From an uncultured Isoptericola sp. (GTDB lineage Bacteria; Actinomycetota; Actinomycetes; Actinomycetales; Cellulomonadaceae): a stretch of DNA of 64,000 nt. Of the stretch, positions 53,051-62,500 are shown one piece after another (positions within the stretch are counted from its first letter, which is position 1; the number at the start of each line of letters is the position of its first letter). The notes under the pieces were generated by a model that was not told where the DNA came from, did not search any database, and saw only the letters and a list, made by a program, of their open reading frames with translations. The stretch covers positions 124,001-188,000 of the forward strand of contig CANMFP010000003.1 in the NCBI GenBank assembly GCA_947497265.1, given 5' to 3'. The translations under genes were made by a program, and so were the position numbers.

Positions 53051-54022
53051 ATGAGCACAGACGCGCCGGACGGGTATCGCAAGGAGATTCGCGAGGTCTA
53101 CGTCAGGGAGGGCGCAGAGCTCTCCGACTCCCGCGCCCACCCGGGGTACAAGAGCGACCTTGCACGAGACCGGGACACGAACGACTTGTCGCACACGGTG
53201 ATCGGCGACGAGGTGGACCCCGCGAAGTCCTCGGAAGACACGGCAGATCCCGTCCACGCCGGCCACGTCGTCGACGACGAGCTCGAGATCCCAGGAGCGC
53301 TTCTGGCCGTCGGGGCGGGCATCGCGATCGGCGCCGTCGGGTTCAAGTACATGCAGTACCGGAGGAGCGAGCGGCAGAGCGAAGCAGTCGCGGACGAGGC
53401 CTCGACTCCCGCCGCGGCAACCCCGGCCAGTTGGTACGCGGACCCGTCGGACACGACGCAGTGGCGCTACTGGGACGGGCGCGGCTGGACCCATCATGTC
53501 GCGCCGATGTCAGCACCACCGGCGATGCCGGCCGAGTGGTATCCGGACCCCTCGGACGCGGCGCACCTGCGCTACTGGGACGGGCACGGCTGGACACACC
53601 ACGTCGCACCACGCCCAGGGACCGCCCCGGCAGTCCGTGCGGCCGAGGCGTCGCTGCCGCGCGCGCTCCCCGCCGACGGCTCCGAAACCTCGGTCACGAT
53701 GAGCAGCGCCGAGTGGCAGGCTCACGGCCGTGCCTGGGCCGCGGTCGCCGCCATGGAGCAGGAGCTGTGGTGGAGGCTGGTCCATGCTCGGATCGCCGAC
53801 GCCGACCCGACCCTGCTGGCAGCGCAGCACGAGCTCGCTCGACTCACTCCGGAGCAGGGTGCACAGCGCATCCGGCTGACCCTGGATGCCAACCCGCACC
53901 TGCGCGACGGGCTGGATCTAGCCCAGCTCCTCCGCATGGTCGGCGACGTGCGGACTGCGGAGCATCCCGAGAAGATCGGACATGTCGCAGCGCCGCGCCG
54001 CGAGATTGGAGGACACGCGTGA
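53051..54022 (+). CDS. protein with membrane helix and two DUF2510 repeats
   Basis: 323 residues. An acidic N-terminus, one membrane helix near residues 80 to 97 (GALLAVGAGIAIGAVGFKY), then two DUF2510 repeats (W-Y-A-D-P-S-D...W-R-Y-W-D-G-R-G-W-T and W-Y-P-D-P-S-D...L-R-Y-W-D-G-H-G-W-T), then a helical C-terminal part of about 120 residues. DUF2510 modules occur in actinobacterial membrane proteins and probably bind a partner. It lies 13 bases after the TM2 gene and its stop overlaps the glycosylase-like gene. Confidence 0.8.
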   Translation: MSTDAPDGYRKEIREVYVREGAELSDSRAHPGYKSDLARDRDTNDLSHTVIGDEVDPAKSSEDTADPVHAGHVVDDELEIPGALLAVGAGIAIGAVGFKYMQYRRSERQSEAVADEASTPAAATPASWYADPSDTTQWRYWDGRGWTHHVAPMSAPPAMPAEWYPDPSDAAHLRYWDGHGWTHHVAPRPGTAPAVRAAEASLPRALPADGSETSVTMSSAEWQAHGRAWAAVAAMEQELWWRLVHARIADADPTLLAAQHELARLTPEQGAQRIRLTLDANPHLRDGLDLAQLLRMVGDVRTAEHPEKIGHVAAPRREIGGHA

Positions 54023-54720
54023 TGGCAGCACTGGCCGGAGGACAGCAGATCCTCGACCTGCTCAGCGGGACGGAGGACCTGCTCGGCCAGGATTTCAAGT
54101 TCCGTCCCAACTGGTGGACCGGCCGGGTCGACCCGTCCGTGTCGGCGTGGCTTCACGAGCTCCCCGGCGACCCGGGCGGCCGCGGATATCACCGCATCGA
54201 CCGTGGCCGGATGCTCGCGACCGGCGATGGGAGCGCGGGCTGGGAGTCCCGCGCCCTGCTGGCAGGTTATGTCTGGGGTACCGGGCATCTCGCGTTCCTC
54301 GTCGGGCGACGAGCACGCACCTTTCGCGACACCGAGCCCGCCGACCTGCAGAAGCGGTTGGAGTCTTCCGTCGAGGCGCTCGCCGCGGACGGCCCGACGA
54401 TGGCCTACCGGGCGCTGCACCGCGGCCCAGGGTCGATCAAGCACCTGGGCCCGGCATTCTTCACCAAGTTCCTCTACGTCGCCGACGCGTCGAGGGTCGA
54501 TCGGCCGGACGGCGCGCTGATCATGGACCAGTTCGTGGTGAAGTCGCTCAACGCGCTCCACGGCTGGTCGGAGCCCACCTACGGGTGGTCGCCGTCCCGC
54601 TATCCCGAGTGGCTCGCCGTTGCCACCGAGCAGGCAGCTATCGCCTCCGACGAGCTGGGCCGCCACGTGCGCCGCGACGAGATCGAGCTCGCCTATTTCC
54701 GCCACGGCAAGTCCGTCTGA
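54019..54720 (+). CDS. OGG-fold DNA glycosylase-like protein
   Basis: 233 residues from a GTG six bases after GGAGG; the next codon is ATG. The segment G-S-I-K-H-L-G-P-A-F-F-T-K-F-L-Y with Lys150, followed by G-A-L-I-M-D with Asp170, mirrors the helix-hairpin Lys and the catalytic Asp of OGG1-type 8-oxoguanine glycosylases (spacing 20 against about 19). If right, it excises an altered base and could attack modified phage DNA. The overall similarity to OGG1 is weak, so this rests on one motif pair and should be tested by structure prediction. Confidence 0.55.
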   Translation: MMAALAGGQQILDLLSGTEDLLGQDFKFRPNWWTGRVDPSVSAWLHELPGDPGGRGYHRIDRGRMLATGDGSAGWESRALLAGYVWGTGHLAFLVGRRARTFRDTEPADLQKRLESSVEALAADGPTMAYRALHRGPGSIKHLGPAFFTKFLYVADASRVDRPDGALIMDQFVVKSLNALHGWSEPTYGWSPSRYPEWLAVATEQAAIASDELGRHVRRDEIELAYFRHGKSV

Positions 54721-54733
54721 CGAAGGAGTCACG

Positions 54734-56647
54734 ATGAAGGCCGACGCGCTCACACCGCGGCAGCTGTTCGACGGGAAGATGCACTACGAGATCCCTTCGT
54801 TCCAGCGCCCCTACGTCTGGAACGAGGAGGACCAGTGGGCGCCGCTGTGGGAGGACATCCTTCGCGTCGCGGTGAGCTACGTACCGCCCGAGTCCGGGGC
54901 CGCGGTCGACCCGGAGCGACACTTCCTCGGCGCGATCGTCTACGAGTCGCGGCCGCCCGTCGTCGGCGACGTCACCCGTCACCTCGTGATCGACGGCCAG
55001 CAGCGCACCACGACGCTCCAGCTCGTCATCGACGCCGTGCAGTCCGCCATCTCGACGCGTGGGCACGAGACGCTCGCCGAGGACCTCGAAGACCTTGCCC
55101 TGAACAAGTCCGCGGCTTTCCGCGGCAAGCCTGAGCGCTTCAAGCTCTGGCCCTCCCGCCAGGACCGCGCCGCGTTCGAGCAGGCCATGGACGACAGTCG
55201 GCCGTCCGACGGCGAGCACCGGGTGCTCGAGGCCCACCGGTTCTTCAGCAGCGAGGCCCGTGCGTGGCTCGAGGGCAAGCCCGACGATGACGGCAACCTC
55301 CCGCCCGGCACTGAGGAGCAGCGAGCCTGGGCACTGACGTCCACGCTGCAGGACGGCCTCTACGTCGTCGCGATCAACCTCACCGGGCACGACGACTCGC
55401 AGCTCATCTTCGAGACCCTCAACGACCGCGGCACACCCCTGCTCAAGGCCGACCTCATCAAGAACTGGGTCTACAAGGTCGGCACCGACGTCGGGGCCGA
55501 CGTCGACAAGTGGCCCGACACCCACTGGGTCGACTTCGACGACGAGTGGTGGCGCGCGGAGATCACCCAGGGTCGGCAGATGCGGTCCCGCATCGACATC
55601 TTCCTGCAGTACTGGCTCACCATGCGGATGCGGGACGAGGTGAAGACCGAGCAGGTGTTTCGCACCTTCACCCAGTACGCCAAGCCGCACATGGCGGACG
55701 CGACAGGCGCAGAGGAGTTCCTCGGTGCGATGCGACGCGACGCCGACACCTACCGGCAGCTCACGCAGCTCGATCCGACATCGCCCGAGGGTTCCTTCCA
55801 CTCGCGCGTCGTGGAGACGATGGAGCTCGCGGCCACCAGCCCGCTCCTGCTGTGGTTCGTCTCCGAGAACCACGAGGTCCCTGCGTCTCAGGTCGCCGTA
55901 GGGCTCAGCGCGCTGGAGAGCTGGGTCATCCGTCGGACCCTCGTCCGCGCCACCATGAAGGGCGTCAACCAAGTCATGGTCGCCATCCTGAAGGTCGTGG
56001 CCGACGCGCCTGTGGACACTGCTGGTGACGCCGTCCGCGACTACCTCGCCAGACAGTCCGCGGACGCCCGGTACTGGCCGACGGACGAGCAGATGCTCGC
56101 CGTGCTGCCCGGCCTGCGCCTCTACGGCAACATCCGGCAGTCACGGATCGCCGAGGTGTTGTGGGCCGTCGAGACGAGTCTGCGCACGAAGTTCAACGAG
56201 GACCTACCGCAGCCGCCCAAGCTGCAGGTGGAGCACGTGATGCCGCAGGGCTGGCGCACCCACTGGGACACCGAGCCACGCCTCGGGCCAGAGGCCGCTG
56301 CGGCACGCGACCAGCTCGTCAACACGCTAGGGAACCTGACGCTCGTGACGCAGCCACTCAACGGGTCCTTGTCCCACCGCCCCTGGACCGACTCCGAGGC
56401 GACCGGGATGAAGACCGGCGGCATGGCAGGTCGCGGCAAACGCGGGCTCCTCGAGGACTTCGCGCTCCTCGTCCTCACCAAGCACATCGTCAAGCAGCAT
56501 CCGGACGCGTGGACCGACGAGAACATCCGGGCCCGGTCCAAGAACCTCACCCAGGCCATCTGCAGCGTGTGGCCCGGCCCGCCGGAGTCATCGATTCCGG
56601 AGACCGTGGCCGAAGCCGTCGACCCCGGCCACGCCTCTGAGCAGTAG
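54734..56647 (+). CDS. DUF262/DUF1524 protein (GmrSD-like)
   Basis: 637 residues. The N-terminal DUF262 (ParB/Srx-like) has I-P-S-F-Q-R-P-Y-V-W and the nucleotide-binding V-I-D-G-Q-Q-R-T near residue 85, with F-E-T-L-N-D-R-G near 235; the C-terminal DUF1524 has an HNH nuclease signature E-H-V-M-P-Q and G-N-L-T-L-V. This is the layout of GmrSD type IV restriction enzymes, which cut modified DNA when driven by NTP hydrolysis. It is encoded 13 bases after the OGG-like gene in the same operon. Confidence 0.88.
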   Translation: MKADALTPRQLFDGKMHYEIPSFQRPYVWNEEDQWAPLWEDILRVAVSYVPPESGAAVDPERHFLGAIVYESRPPVVGDVTRHLVIDGQQRTTTLQLVIDAVQSAISTRGHETLAEDLEDLALNKSAAFRGKPERFKLWPSRQDRAAFEQAMDDSRPSDGEHRVLEAHRFFSSEARAWLEGKPDDDGNLPPGTEEQRAWALTSTLQDGLYVVAINLTGHDDSQLIFETLNDRGTPLLKADLIKNWVYKVGTDVGADVDKWPDTHWVDFDDEWWRAEITQGRQMRSRIDIFLQYWLTMRMRDEVKTEQVFRTFTQYAKPHMADATGAEEFLGAMRRDADTYRQLTQLDPTSPEGSFHSRVVETMELAATSPLLLWFVSENHEVPASQVAVGLSALESWVIRRTLVRATMKGVNQVMVAILKVVADAPVDTAGDAVRDYLARQSADARYWPTDEQMLAVLPGLRLYGNIRQSRIAEVLWAVETSLRTKFNEDLPQPPKLQVEHVMPQGWRTHWDTEPRLGPEAAAARDQLVNTLGNLTLVTQPLNGSLSHRPWTDSEATGMKTGGMAGRGKRGLLEDFALLVLTKHIVKQHPDAWTDENIRARSKNLTQAICSVWPGPPESSIPETVAEAVDPGHASEQ

Positions 56648-56730
56648 GACAGCGCTTCCTGCGGAGGAGGTCTGTGTCGGTGTACAGGGTGCGGCAGGCA
56701 CCTCGCGCGCCAAAGTCTGCAGCCGAGTAC

Positions 56731-56743
56731 CCTGGTACCCAGG
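56731..56743. promoter_or_regulatory. inverted repeat, candidate operator of the small RHH gene
   Basis: CCTGG-TAC-CCAGG, flanked by further GTAC steps (56727 and 56743), lies 58 bases before the small ribbon-helix-helix gene. Ribbon-helix-helix proteins usually bind such repeats before their own gene. The rest of 56648 to 56800 shows no clear element beyond the AGGAGAG binding site. Confidence 0.35.
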
Positions 56744-56800
56744 TACTTGCCGCTACCTTCGGTATCAACGTATCCTGCCTGGTCCCTACAGGAGAGAGTC

Positions 56801-57064
56801 ATGGCCACCACACTCGCCCCCGTGAAGGTTGACGCCGCGACCGACCAGCTGCTCACCCAGACGTCGCACTTCCTCGGCACCTCCAAGAAGGACGTGCTCG
56901 CTCGCGCTGTGCGTGAGTACGTGGACAACCATCGAGACGAGATCCAGGCCGGCGTGACCGCGGCGCTAGCGCAGCTCGACGGATCCGTCACCTCCGCGGT
57001 CGCACTGCTCGCCGACGCCACCGACGACGAGATCGCGCGCTACGGCGGCATCACCGAGCGCTGA
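56801..57064 (+). CDS. small ribbon-helix-helix-like protein
   Basis: 87 residues, preceded by AGGAGAG. The first 50 residues (VKVDAATDQLLTQTSHFLG, then KKDVLARAVREYVDNHR) have the strand-helix-helix pattern of antitoxin-type RHH DNA-binding proteins; the acidic helical C-terminus could hold a partner. No toxin gene in the usual position is visible; the next gene, at 57106, is unknown and might be one, but there is no motif for it. Confidence 0.6.
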   Translation: MATTLAPVKVDAATDQLLTQTSHFLGTSKKDVLARAVREYVDNHRDEIQAGVTAALAQLDGSVTSAVALLADATDDEIARYGGITER

Positions 57065-57105
57065 AACAGGGTCGGTGTCGGCCGTGGCCGGTACCGTGAT
57101 CCGGC

Positions 57106-57879
57106 ATGGCGGAGAATCCTCCCGTACGCCCCACGGTGCGCTGCCTCGAGAACGATCTCGGGCAGTCGTTGCCGCCTCTCGAAGTTGCCCTCCACGACGT
57201 CGACCATCCGTTGGTAGAGCGCGCTCAGGACGTCCCAGCCCAGGTGGAGGCACGCTCCGCCGAGCGGATCATCAGCCTCACCGACCGAGTCTGGTTCAAG
57301 CGACGTGCCGGGAGGTGGCGTGGCGCCGTCGGCGAAGTGACCGATACCGACGACGTCCTGAGCGGCTGGTGGCTCGCCGCTGCCGGCCGACGCGAGGACG
57401 GCAGCCTCGGAGACTTCTACGCCGATCTTGCCGCGACCGCCACCCGCAACGGCCGTGGCACCGGCGAGCCCGACTCGGGATGGCTGCTCCCCGAGGCTGC
57501 GGACACTCGTCGTCTCCAGCTGGAGACGACGACACGTGCGGTCCTCGCGATCCGACGCGACATCCGCCGGCTCATCGCTCGCTCTGTCCGCTCCGGCCAC
57601 GGGTGGGCGCTGGAATTGGACCAGCATCGGCTCCTTGTGGAGGTCCGTTGCCGTGACGAGGCGTACCTCGCGCTGGGCACCGACGGGTTCGTCGACCCGC
57701 GGATGATCGCCGTCGTCCTCGACAGCGTTCCCGGCATCCCCAGCGACGCATGGCAGGCCGAGCCAGCCGCAGTGCTCGGCATCCAGCCTGGTGCGGGGCA
57801 GATCGTCTATTCCACCCTGCTACCGGCCGACGTGCAGAAGGCCCTCCTGGAGGAGTTCCCCGACGAGGGCGCCTGGTGA
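57106..57879 (+). CDS. hypothetical protein
   Basis: 257 residues, mostly helical, with charged and aliphatic patterns (TTTRAVLAIRRDIRRLIARSV; RLLVEVRCRDEAYLALG) and no recognised motif or membrane segment. It starts 41 bases after the RHH gene and its stop overlaps the HIRAN gene (GTGA), so it is co-translated with that gene. No function is proposed. Confidence 0.65.
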   Translation: MAENPPVRPTVRCLENDLGQSLPPLEVALHDVDHPLVERAQDVPAQVEARSAERIISLTDRVWFKRRAGRWRGAVGEVTDTDDVLSGWWLAAAGRREDGSLGDFYADLAATATRNGRGTGEPDSGWLLPEAADTRRLQLETTTRAVLAIRRDIRRLIARSVRSGHGWALELDQHRLLVEVRCRDEAYLALGTDGFVDPRMIAVVLDSVPGIPSDAWQAEPAAVLGIQPGAGQIVYSTLLPADVQKALLEEFPDEGAW

Positions 57880-58658
57880 CCGGCGACGCCGCCCGCCGAC
57901 GTTCCGCGCAGCAGGGAACCGGCACCCGGCGCATGATCGTCGCTCGGCGGTGCCCGACCACGCCCGTCGGCGTCCTCGAACGCAGCGAGCAGGTATACCG
58001 GTTCGCGTACTTGGAGACCGTCCTGCGGATCGACGGCTTTCGGCCCCTCGTGGGTTTCCCGGACGTCCAGCGTCGATACCAGCGCGAGAACCTCTTTCAT
58101 CTGTTCGCACAGCGCGCGATGAGTCCGCGCCGTCCTGACTACCTCCGGTACGTCGCCGAGCTCGGCCTGACGCCGGAGGAGCACGAACCGTGGGAGCTGC
58201 TCGCCCGATCCCACGGGACCCGGGAGGTCGATCACCTTCAGCTCTTCCCAGTCCCCGAGGTCGTCGACGGAACGGTGGTCTGCCGATTCCTGATCCACGG
58301 CATCCGGCACACCCCGGGCAGCCCTGAGGAGCGCGAGCGCACGATTCGAGGCCTGACCGTCGGCGAGCGCCTTCAACTGGTCGCAGAACCCAACAACGAG
58401 GCCAACCCAGCAGCCGTGCTCGTCACCACCGAGGACGGCGCGGTCCTGGGCTCGCTGCCCGGCCTCCTCGTCCGCGACCTCAACCAGCTCATCGCACACG
58501 CTGACATAGAGACCCGGGTGCTGCGAGCCAACGGGCCTGACGGCCCGGAGCACCTCCGTGTGCTGGCGCAGCTCTCGGCGTCAGGGCTGGGAGACTTCGA
58601 GTTCTTCAGCGGGCCGGGATGGCGGACGGTCCCCGATTCACTCGGGTCTACGGCCTGA
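57876..58658 (+). CDS. HIRAN-domain protein
   Basis: 260 residues from a GTG overlapping the upstream stop. Residues about 20 to 110 (VGVLERSEQVYRFAYLE; QRRYQRENLFHLFAQRAM) form a domain that recalls the N-terminus of HipA-like proteins; residues about 135 to 230 are a HIRAN domain (GIRHTPGSPEERERTIRGL; GERLQLVAEPNNEANPAAVLV). HIRAN domains bind DNA 3' ends or damaged DNA. It sits within the second defence locus and could act with the nearby helicases. Confidence 0.7.
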   Translation: MTGDAARRRSAQQGTGTRRMIVARRCPTTPVGVLERSEQVYRFAYLETVLRIDGFRPLVGFPDVQRRYQRENLFHLFAQRAMSPRRPDYLRYVAELGLTPEEHEPWELLARSHGTREVDHLQLFPVPEVVDGTVVCRFLIHGIRHTPGSPEERERTIRGLTVGERLQLVAEPNNEANPAAVLVTTEDGAVLGSLPGLLVRDLNQLIAHADIETRVLRANGPDGPEHLRVLAQLSASGLGDFEFFSGPGWRTVPDSLGSTA

Positions 58659-58686
58659 CCAGCCATGGTCTGGGGCAGTCGAGCGG

Positions 58687-59445
58687 TCAGTCGTCGACGA
58701 GCTCGCCGTCGACGATGTCATCGTCCACCACGCTGTCGGCGGAGGCCGACGTCGAACGCAGATGCCCCGGGATCTCAGCCGGTGGTGGGCCGAAGGACTT
58801 CCTGGTGGACCTGATCGTGAACTGCGCGAAGCCCGCGTTGCCGCCCGCTCCGATCGCGGCGCCGATCCCGAACGGCACCGATTTGCCGAGCACGAGGATG
58901 CCCTGCTTCGTCCCGTACTTCGTCACGAAGTTGTGGCCGAGCACCCGGTTGACGTTCTTCAATGCCTGGACCGGAACGCTCTGGACGACCTTCTTGCCCC
59001 AGTGACCGCCCGTCCGTCCGGCGACGCTCGTGATCGTGGAGCTGGCGGAGTCGCCGATGAGAATGCCGAGGAGCAGGGTGCGACGCCGGACGACGTCCTC
59101 GGTCGGGATCCCGTGGACCTCAGCGACAGCGAGCACGTACGTGGCCGCTGCCGTGGTGAAGACGCCTGCGTCGGCGACACCCAGGGCGAGACCTGCCGGT
59201 AGCCCGACGGCGGGAGCGGCGGCGACGCCTCCCGCCGCGCCGCCCGCGGCAGCCACGGCGCCGGTAAACTGCCGACCCAACAGCTTGATGACCTTCTCGG
59301 TGCTCGCCTCTGGGTCGCGGCGGACCGTCGCCCGAACATGGGCGAGGATCGCTGGACGGCCGATCTGCACCGACTTGTCGAGGCCCTTGAGCAGGGTCCG
59401 GGCGACAGCGTTGGGCTCCGTCGGTTCGTCGGTCGCCGTCACCAT
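58687..59445 (-). CDS. EcsC-like hydrophobic protein
   Basis: 252 residues from an ATG preceded by GAGGAG; a GTG six bases upstream is possible. The centre is glycine/alanine-rich and hydrophobic (GGAAGGVAAAPAVGLPAGLALGVADAGVFTTAAATYVLAVA), as in EcsC-family proteins. It is the only minus-strand gene in the second defence locus, interrupting the plus-strand run. Function unknown. Confidence 0.55.
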   Translation of the reverse strand: MVTATDEPTEPNAVARTLLKGLDKSVQIGRPAILAHVRATVRRDPEASTEKVIKLLGRQFTGAVAAAGGAAGGVAAAPAVGLPAGLALGVADAGVFTTAAATYVLAVAEVHGIPTEDVVRRRTLLLGILIGDSASSTITSVAGRTGGHWGKKVVQSVPVQALKNVNRVLGHNFVTKYGTKQGILVLGKSVPFGIGAAIGAGGNAGFAQFTIRSTRKSFGPPPAEIPGHLRSTSASADSVVDDDIVDGELVDD

Positions 59446-59589
59446 GAACACTCCTCGTGCATCGGATCGATATCAGCGACGAACCTAGCGGTGCCGCCGG
59501 GCACCGCGCAGTCACGGTGCGGGTGAAGTCTTGGCCTCCGCCCCCTCCGGACGTGGGAAGTTGCCCCGGGAGTCTGAAACGATGCCCAG

Positions 59590-62500
59590 GTGAGCGAGCT
59601 CCTCCCCGTCGTCCAGGCCGAGTCCCTGCGCACAGCACTGCTCGAGTACCTGGGCACCACGTTCGCTCTGGCCGACGCGAGCACCCGCGCGTCACTGGAG
59701 GACTTCCTGCGCTCGCCGTCGTCGGGCCTGTTCCGCGGCCCCTACGTGCGCCTGCGGCTGCCGTTCCGGCCGGCCGAGGACGGCTGGCGCGACTCGCTCG
59801 ACTGGTACGGCGGGTATCCCGTCCCCTACGGCCACCAGGCCGCGGCCTTCCAACGCCTCTCGTCGCTCGGGCCGGACGGCTCGATGCGCCGCCCGGAGCC
59901 GACGCTCGTCACCACCGGCACCGGGTCCGGCAAGACGGAGTCGTTCCTCTACCCGATCCTCGATCACGTGCTGCGTGCCCGCCGCGCCGGGATCGGCGGC
60001 ACCAAGGCGATCATCCTGTACCCGATGAACGCCTTGGCCAACGACCAGGCGAAGCGCCTCACCGAGCTACTCACCGCCGACCCGGCGCTCCAGGCCGTCA
60101 CCGCCGCCCTCTACACCGGCCAGCAGGGCGCCGAACGCACCAAGGTCTCGCCCGCCGGTCTCATCACCGACCGGTCGGTGATCCGCGACTCGCCGCCCGA
60201 CATCCTGCTCACCAACTACAAGATGCTCGACCAGCTGCTCCTGCGGCACGCCGACGCCAAGATCTGGTCCGCGAGCGCCCGCTCGCTGCAGTACCTCGTG
60301 CTGGACGAGTTCCACACCTACGACGGCGCGCAGGGCACCGACGTCGCGATGCTGATCCGGCGGCTCGGGCTGGCCCTCAAGGCGCACTGGCCCACAGACA
60401 CCGGCGGGCTCGCCGACGCCGGGCTCACCGAGGACGACATGGCCCGCCCGCTCGGCACCGTCACCCCGGTCGCGACCTCCGCGACCCTCGGGGACGAGGG
60501 CGACCCGACGGCGATGCTGGCGTTCGCGCGCACGGTGTTCGGCGAGGAGATCACCGAGGACGCCGTGGTCACCGAGTCGCGGCTGCCCCTGACCGAGTGG
60601 GTGGGGGACGCGGCCGACGTCGCGGCCGCCCGCGGCCTCTCACCCATCGAACCCGAACCGCTGGTGGTCGACGCGCTCGGCGACGACCTCGGAGGGTGGG
60701 ACGGCGACATCCTGCCCCGCCTGCGCGACGTCGAACCGGCCACGCTGACCCGCGCCGTCGTGGCCCACCTTTTCCGCGAGCGCCCGGCGTCCGCCGAGCC
60801 GGACGACGTCGTCGAGCCCGGGTGGGCGCGACCGGACCTGGCCGCCGACGACGCGGACGACCTCCTGACCCTGCTCAAGGCGCACCCGCTCGTCTCCCGG
60901 TTGATCACGGAGACCGCTGACGCGAGCGACCTCACCGCCCTGGCGCGCGCCGTGCCGAACCAGTCGACCGACCCGGCCCGCACCGCACGCACCGAGGCTC
61001 TGCTCGCCGCCGTGCTGTCCGCACTGTCGCACCTGCGCAAGGTCTGCGGCCGTTCCGCCCTGTCCGTCGACGTCCACCTGTGGATCCGCGAGCTCACCCG
61101 GCTGTACCGCACCACGTCGGGCGCCGCGGAGTTCGGCTGGCAGGACGACGGCGTCGGCAGCGACCCGGACGACGCCGGCACCGAGGCCCGCGCGTTCCCG
61201 GCGCTGTACTGCCGGCACTGCGGGCGCTCCGGCTGGGGCGTGGCCCTCGCGCCCACCGGCACCGACCTGGACGCCCACGACCACGACATCCGCGGCCGGC
61301 ACCTGCGAGGGGACGACCGCTTCCGCACGCTGATCCACGCCCCGGCCGAGGGCGAACGCGCCGAAGGTGGCGAGAAGGTCGAAGGGCTGTGGTGGTTCCT
61401 CGTCGACCAGCGACGGCTCGTCACGTCTGCCCCCACCGAGGAGGACGCCGACGGCGGAGTCCTGCCCGTGCTCGCCCATCCCATGGACGACGGCGGCGGC
61501 AAGCCGTCCAAGGACGACGACTGCCCGTCCTGCGGCCAGAAGGACGGCATCCGGTTCCTCGGCTCGGCGATCGCGACCCTGCTGTCCGTGTCGCTGTCCA
61601 GCCTGTTCGGGACAGCAGGACTCGACGCCGCCGAGAAGAAGGCGCTGGTCTTCACCGACTCCGTGCAGGACGCCGCCCACCGCGCCGGGTTCGTCCAGTC
61701 GCGTTCGCACGCCCTGACACTGCGAGCTGTGCTGCGCCACGCCGTCGGAGACGGTCCTGCCGACCTGGAGACCGTCGTCGACCGGATGGTGAGCGAGGCG
61801 GGCGACGACGGGAGGCGGCGCTACCGCCTGCTGCCGCCCGAGCTGGCCGAGCGGGAGAAGTTCGCCGCCTTCTGGCAGAAGAAGTCCTGGGCCCAGGTGC
61901 ACCACAGCGTGCGCCGCCGGGTGCGCCGCCGACTCCTGCTCGACGTGCTCCTGGAGCACGGGCTGCGCTCCGCCGTCGGGCGCACGCTGGAGGCCACCGG
62001 CACCGTCGTGGCCGAGGTCCGGGCCGATCCCGGCGTGCTGCTCGCGGCCGCACGGGCCACCCTGGCCGAGGTCGACCGGCAGGGCGTGCTCGAAGGCTTC
62101 GAACCCACCGAGGCGGACCTGCTCGCGTGGGCGCGCGGTGTGCTCGAGCACATGCGGCTGCGGGGCGCGATCGACCACGAGTGGTTCCAGAAGTTCCGGG
62201 AGGAGGACGGCAACCGGTGGTGGATCACCGGTGGTCGCAAGCGGCACGAGGGCATGCCCGGGTTCGGCAAGGGATCCAGCGCACCCGGGTTCCCGCGCGT
62301 CGGCGGCGCTGTGACCACGGTGAGCGGGCGGTCCAGGGCCGCCGGCGAGGACCTCGAACCCGTCGCCTCGCCCCGCGGCTGGTACGCCACGTGGACGGTC
62401 AAGTGCCTGCGGACCGACACCACCGAGGCCGCGACGCTCGCCCGCCTGCTCCTGGCGCACCTCGCACGCCTCGACGTCGTCGGCTCGCTGCTGTCCTCCT

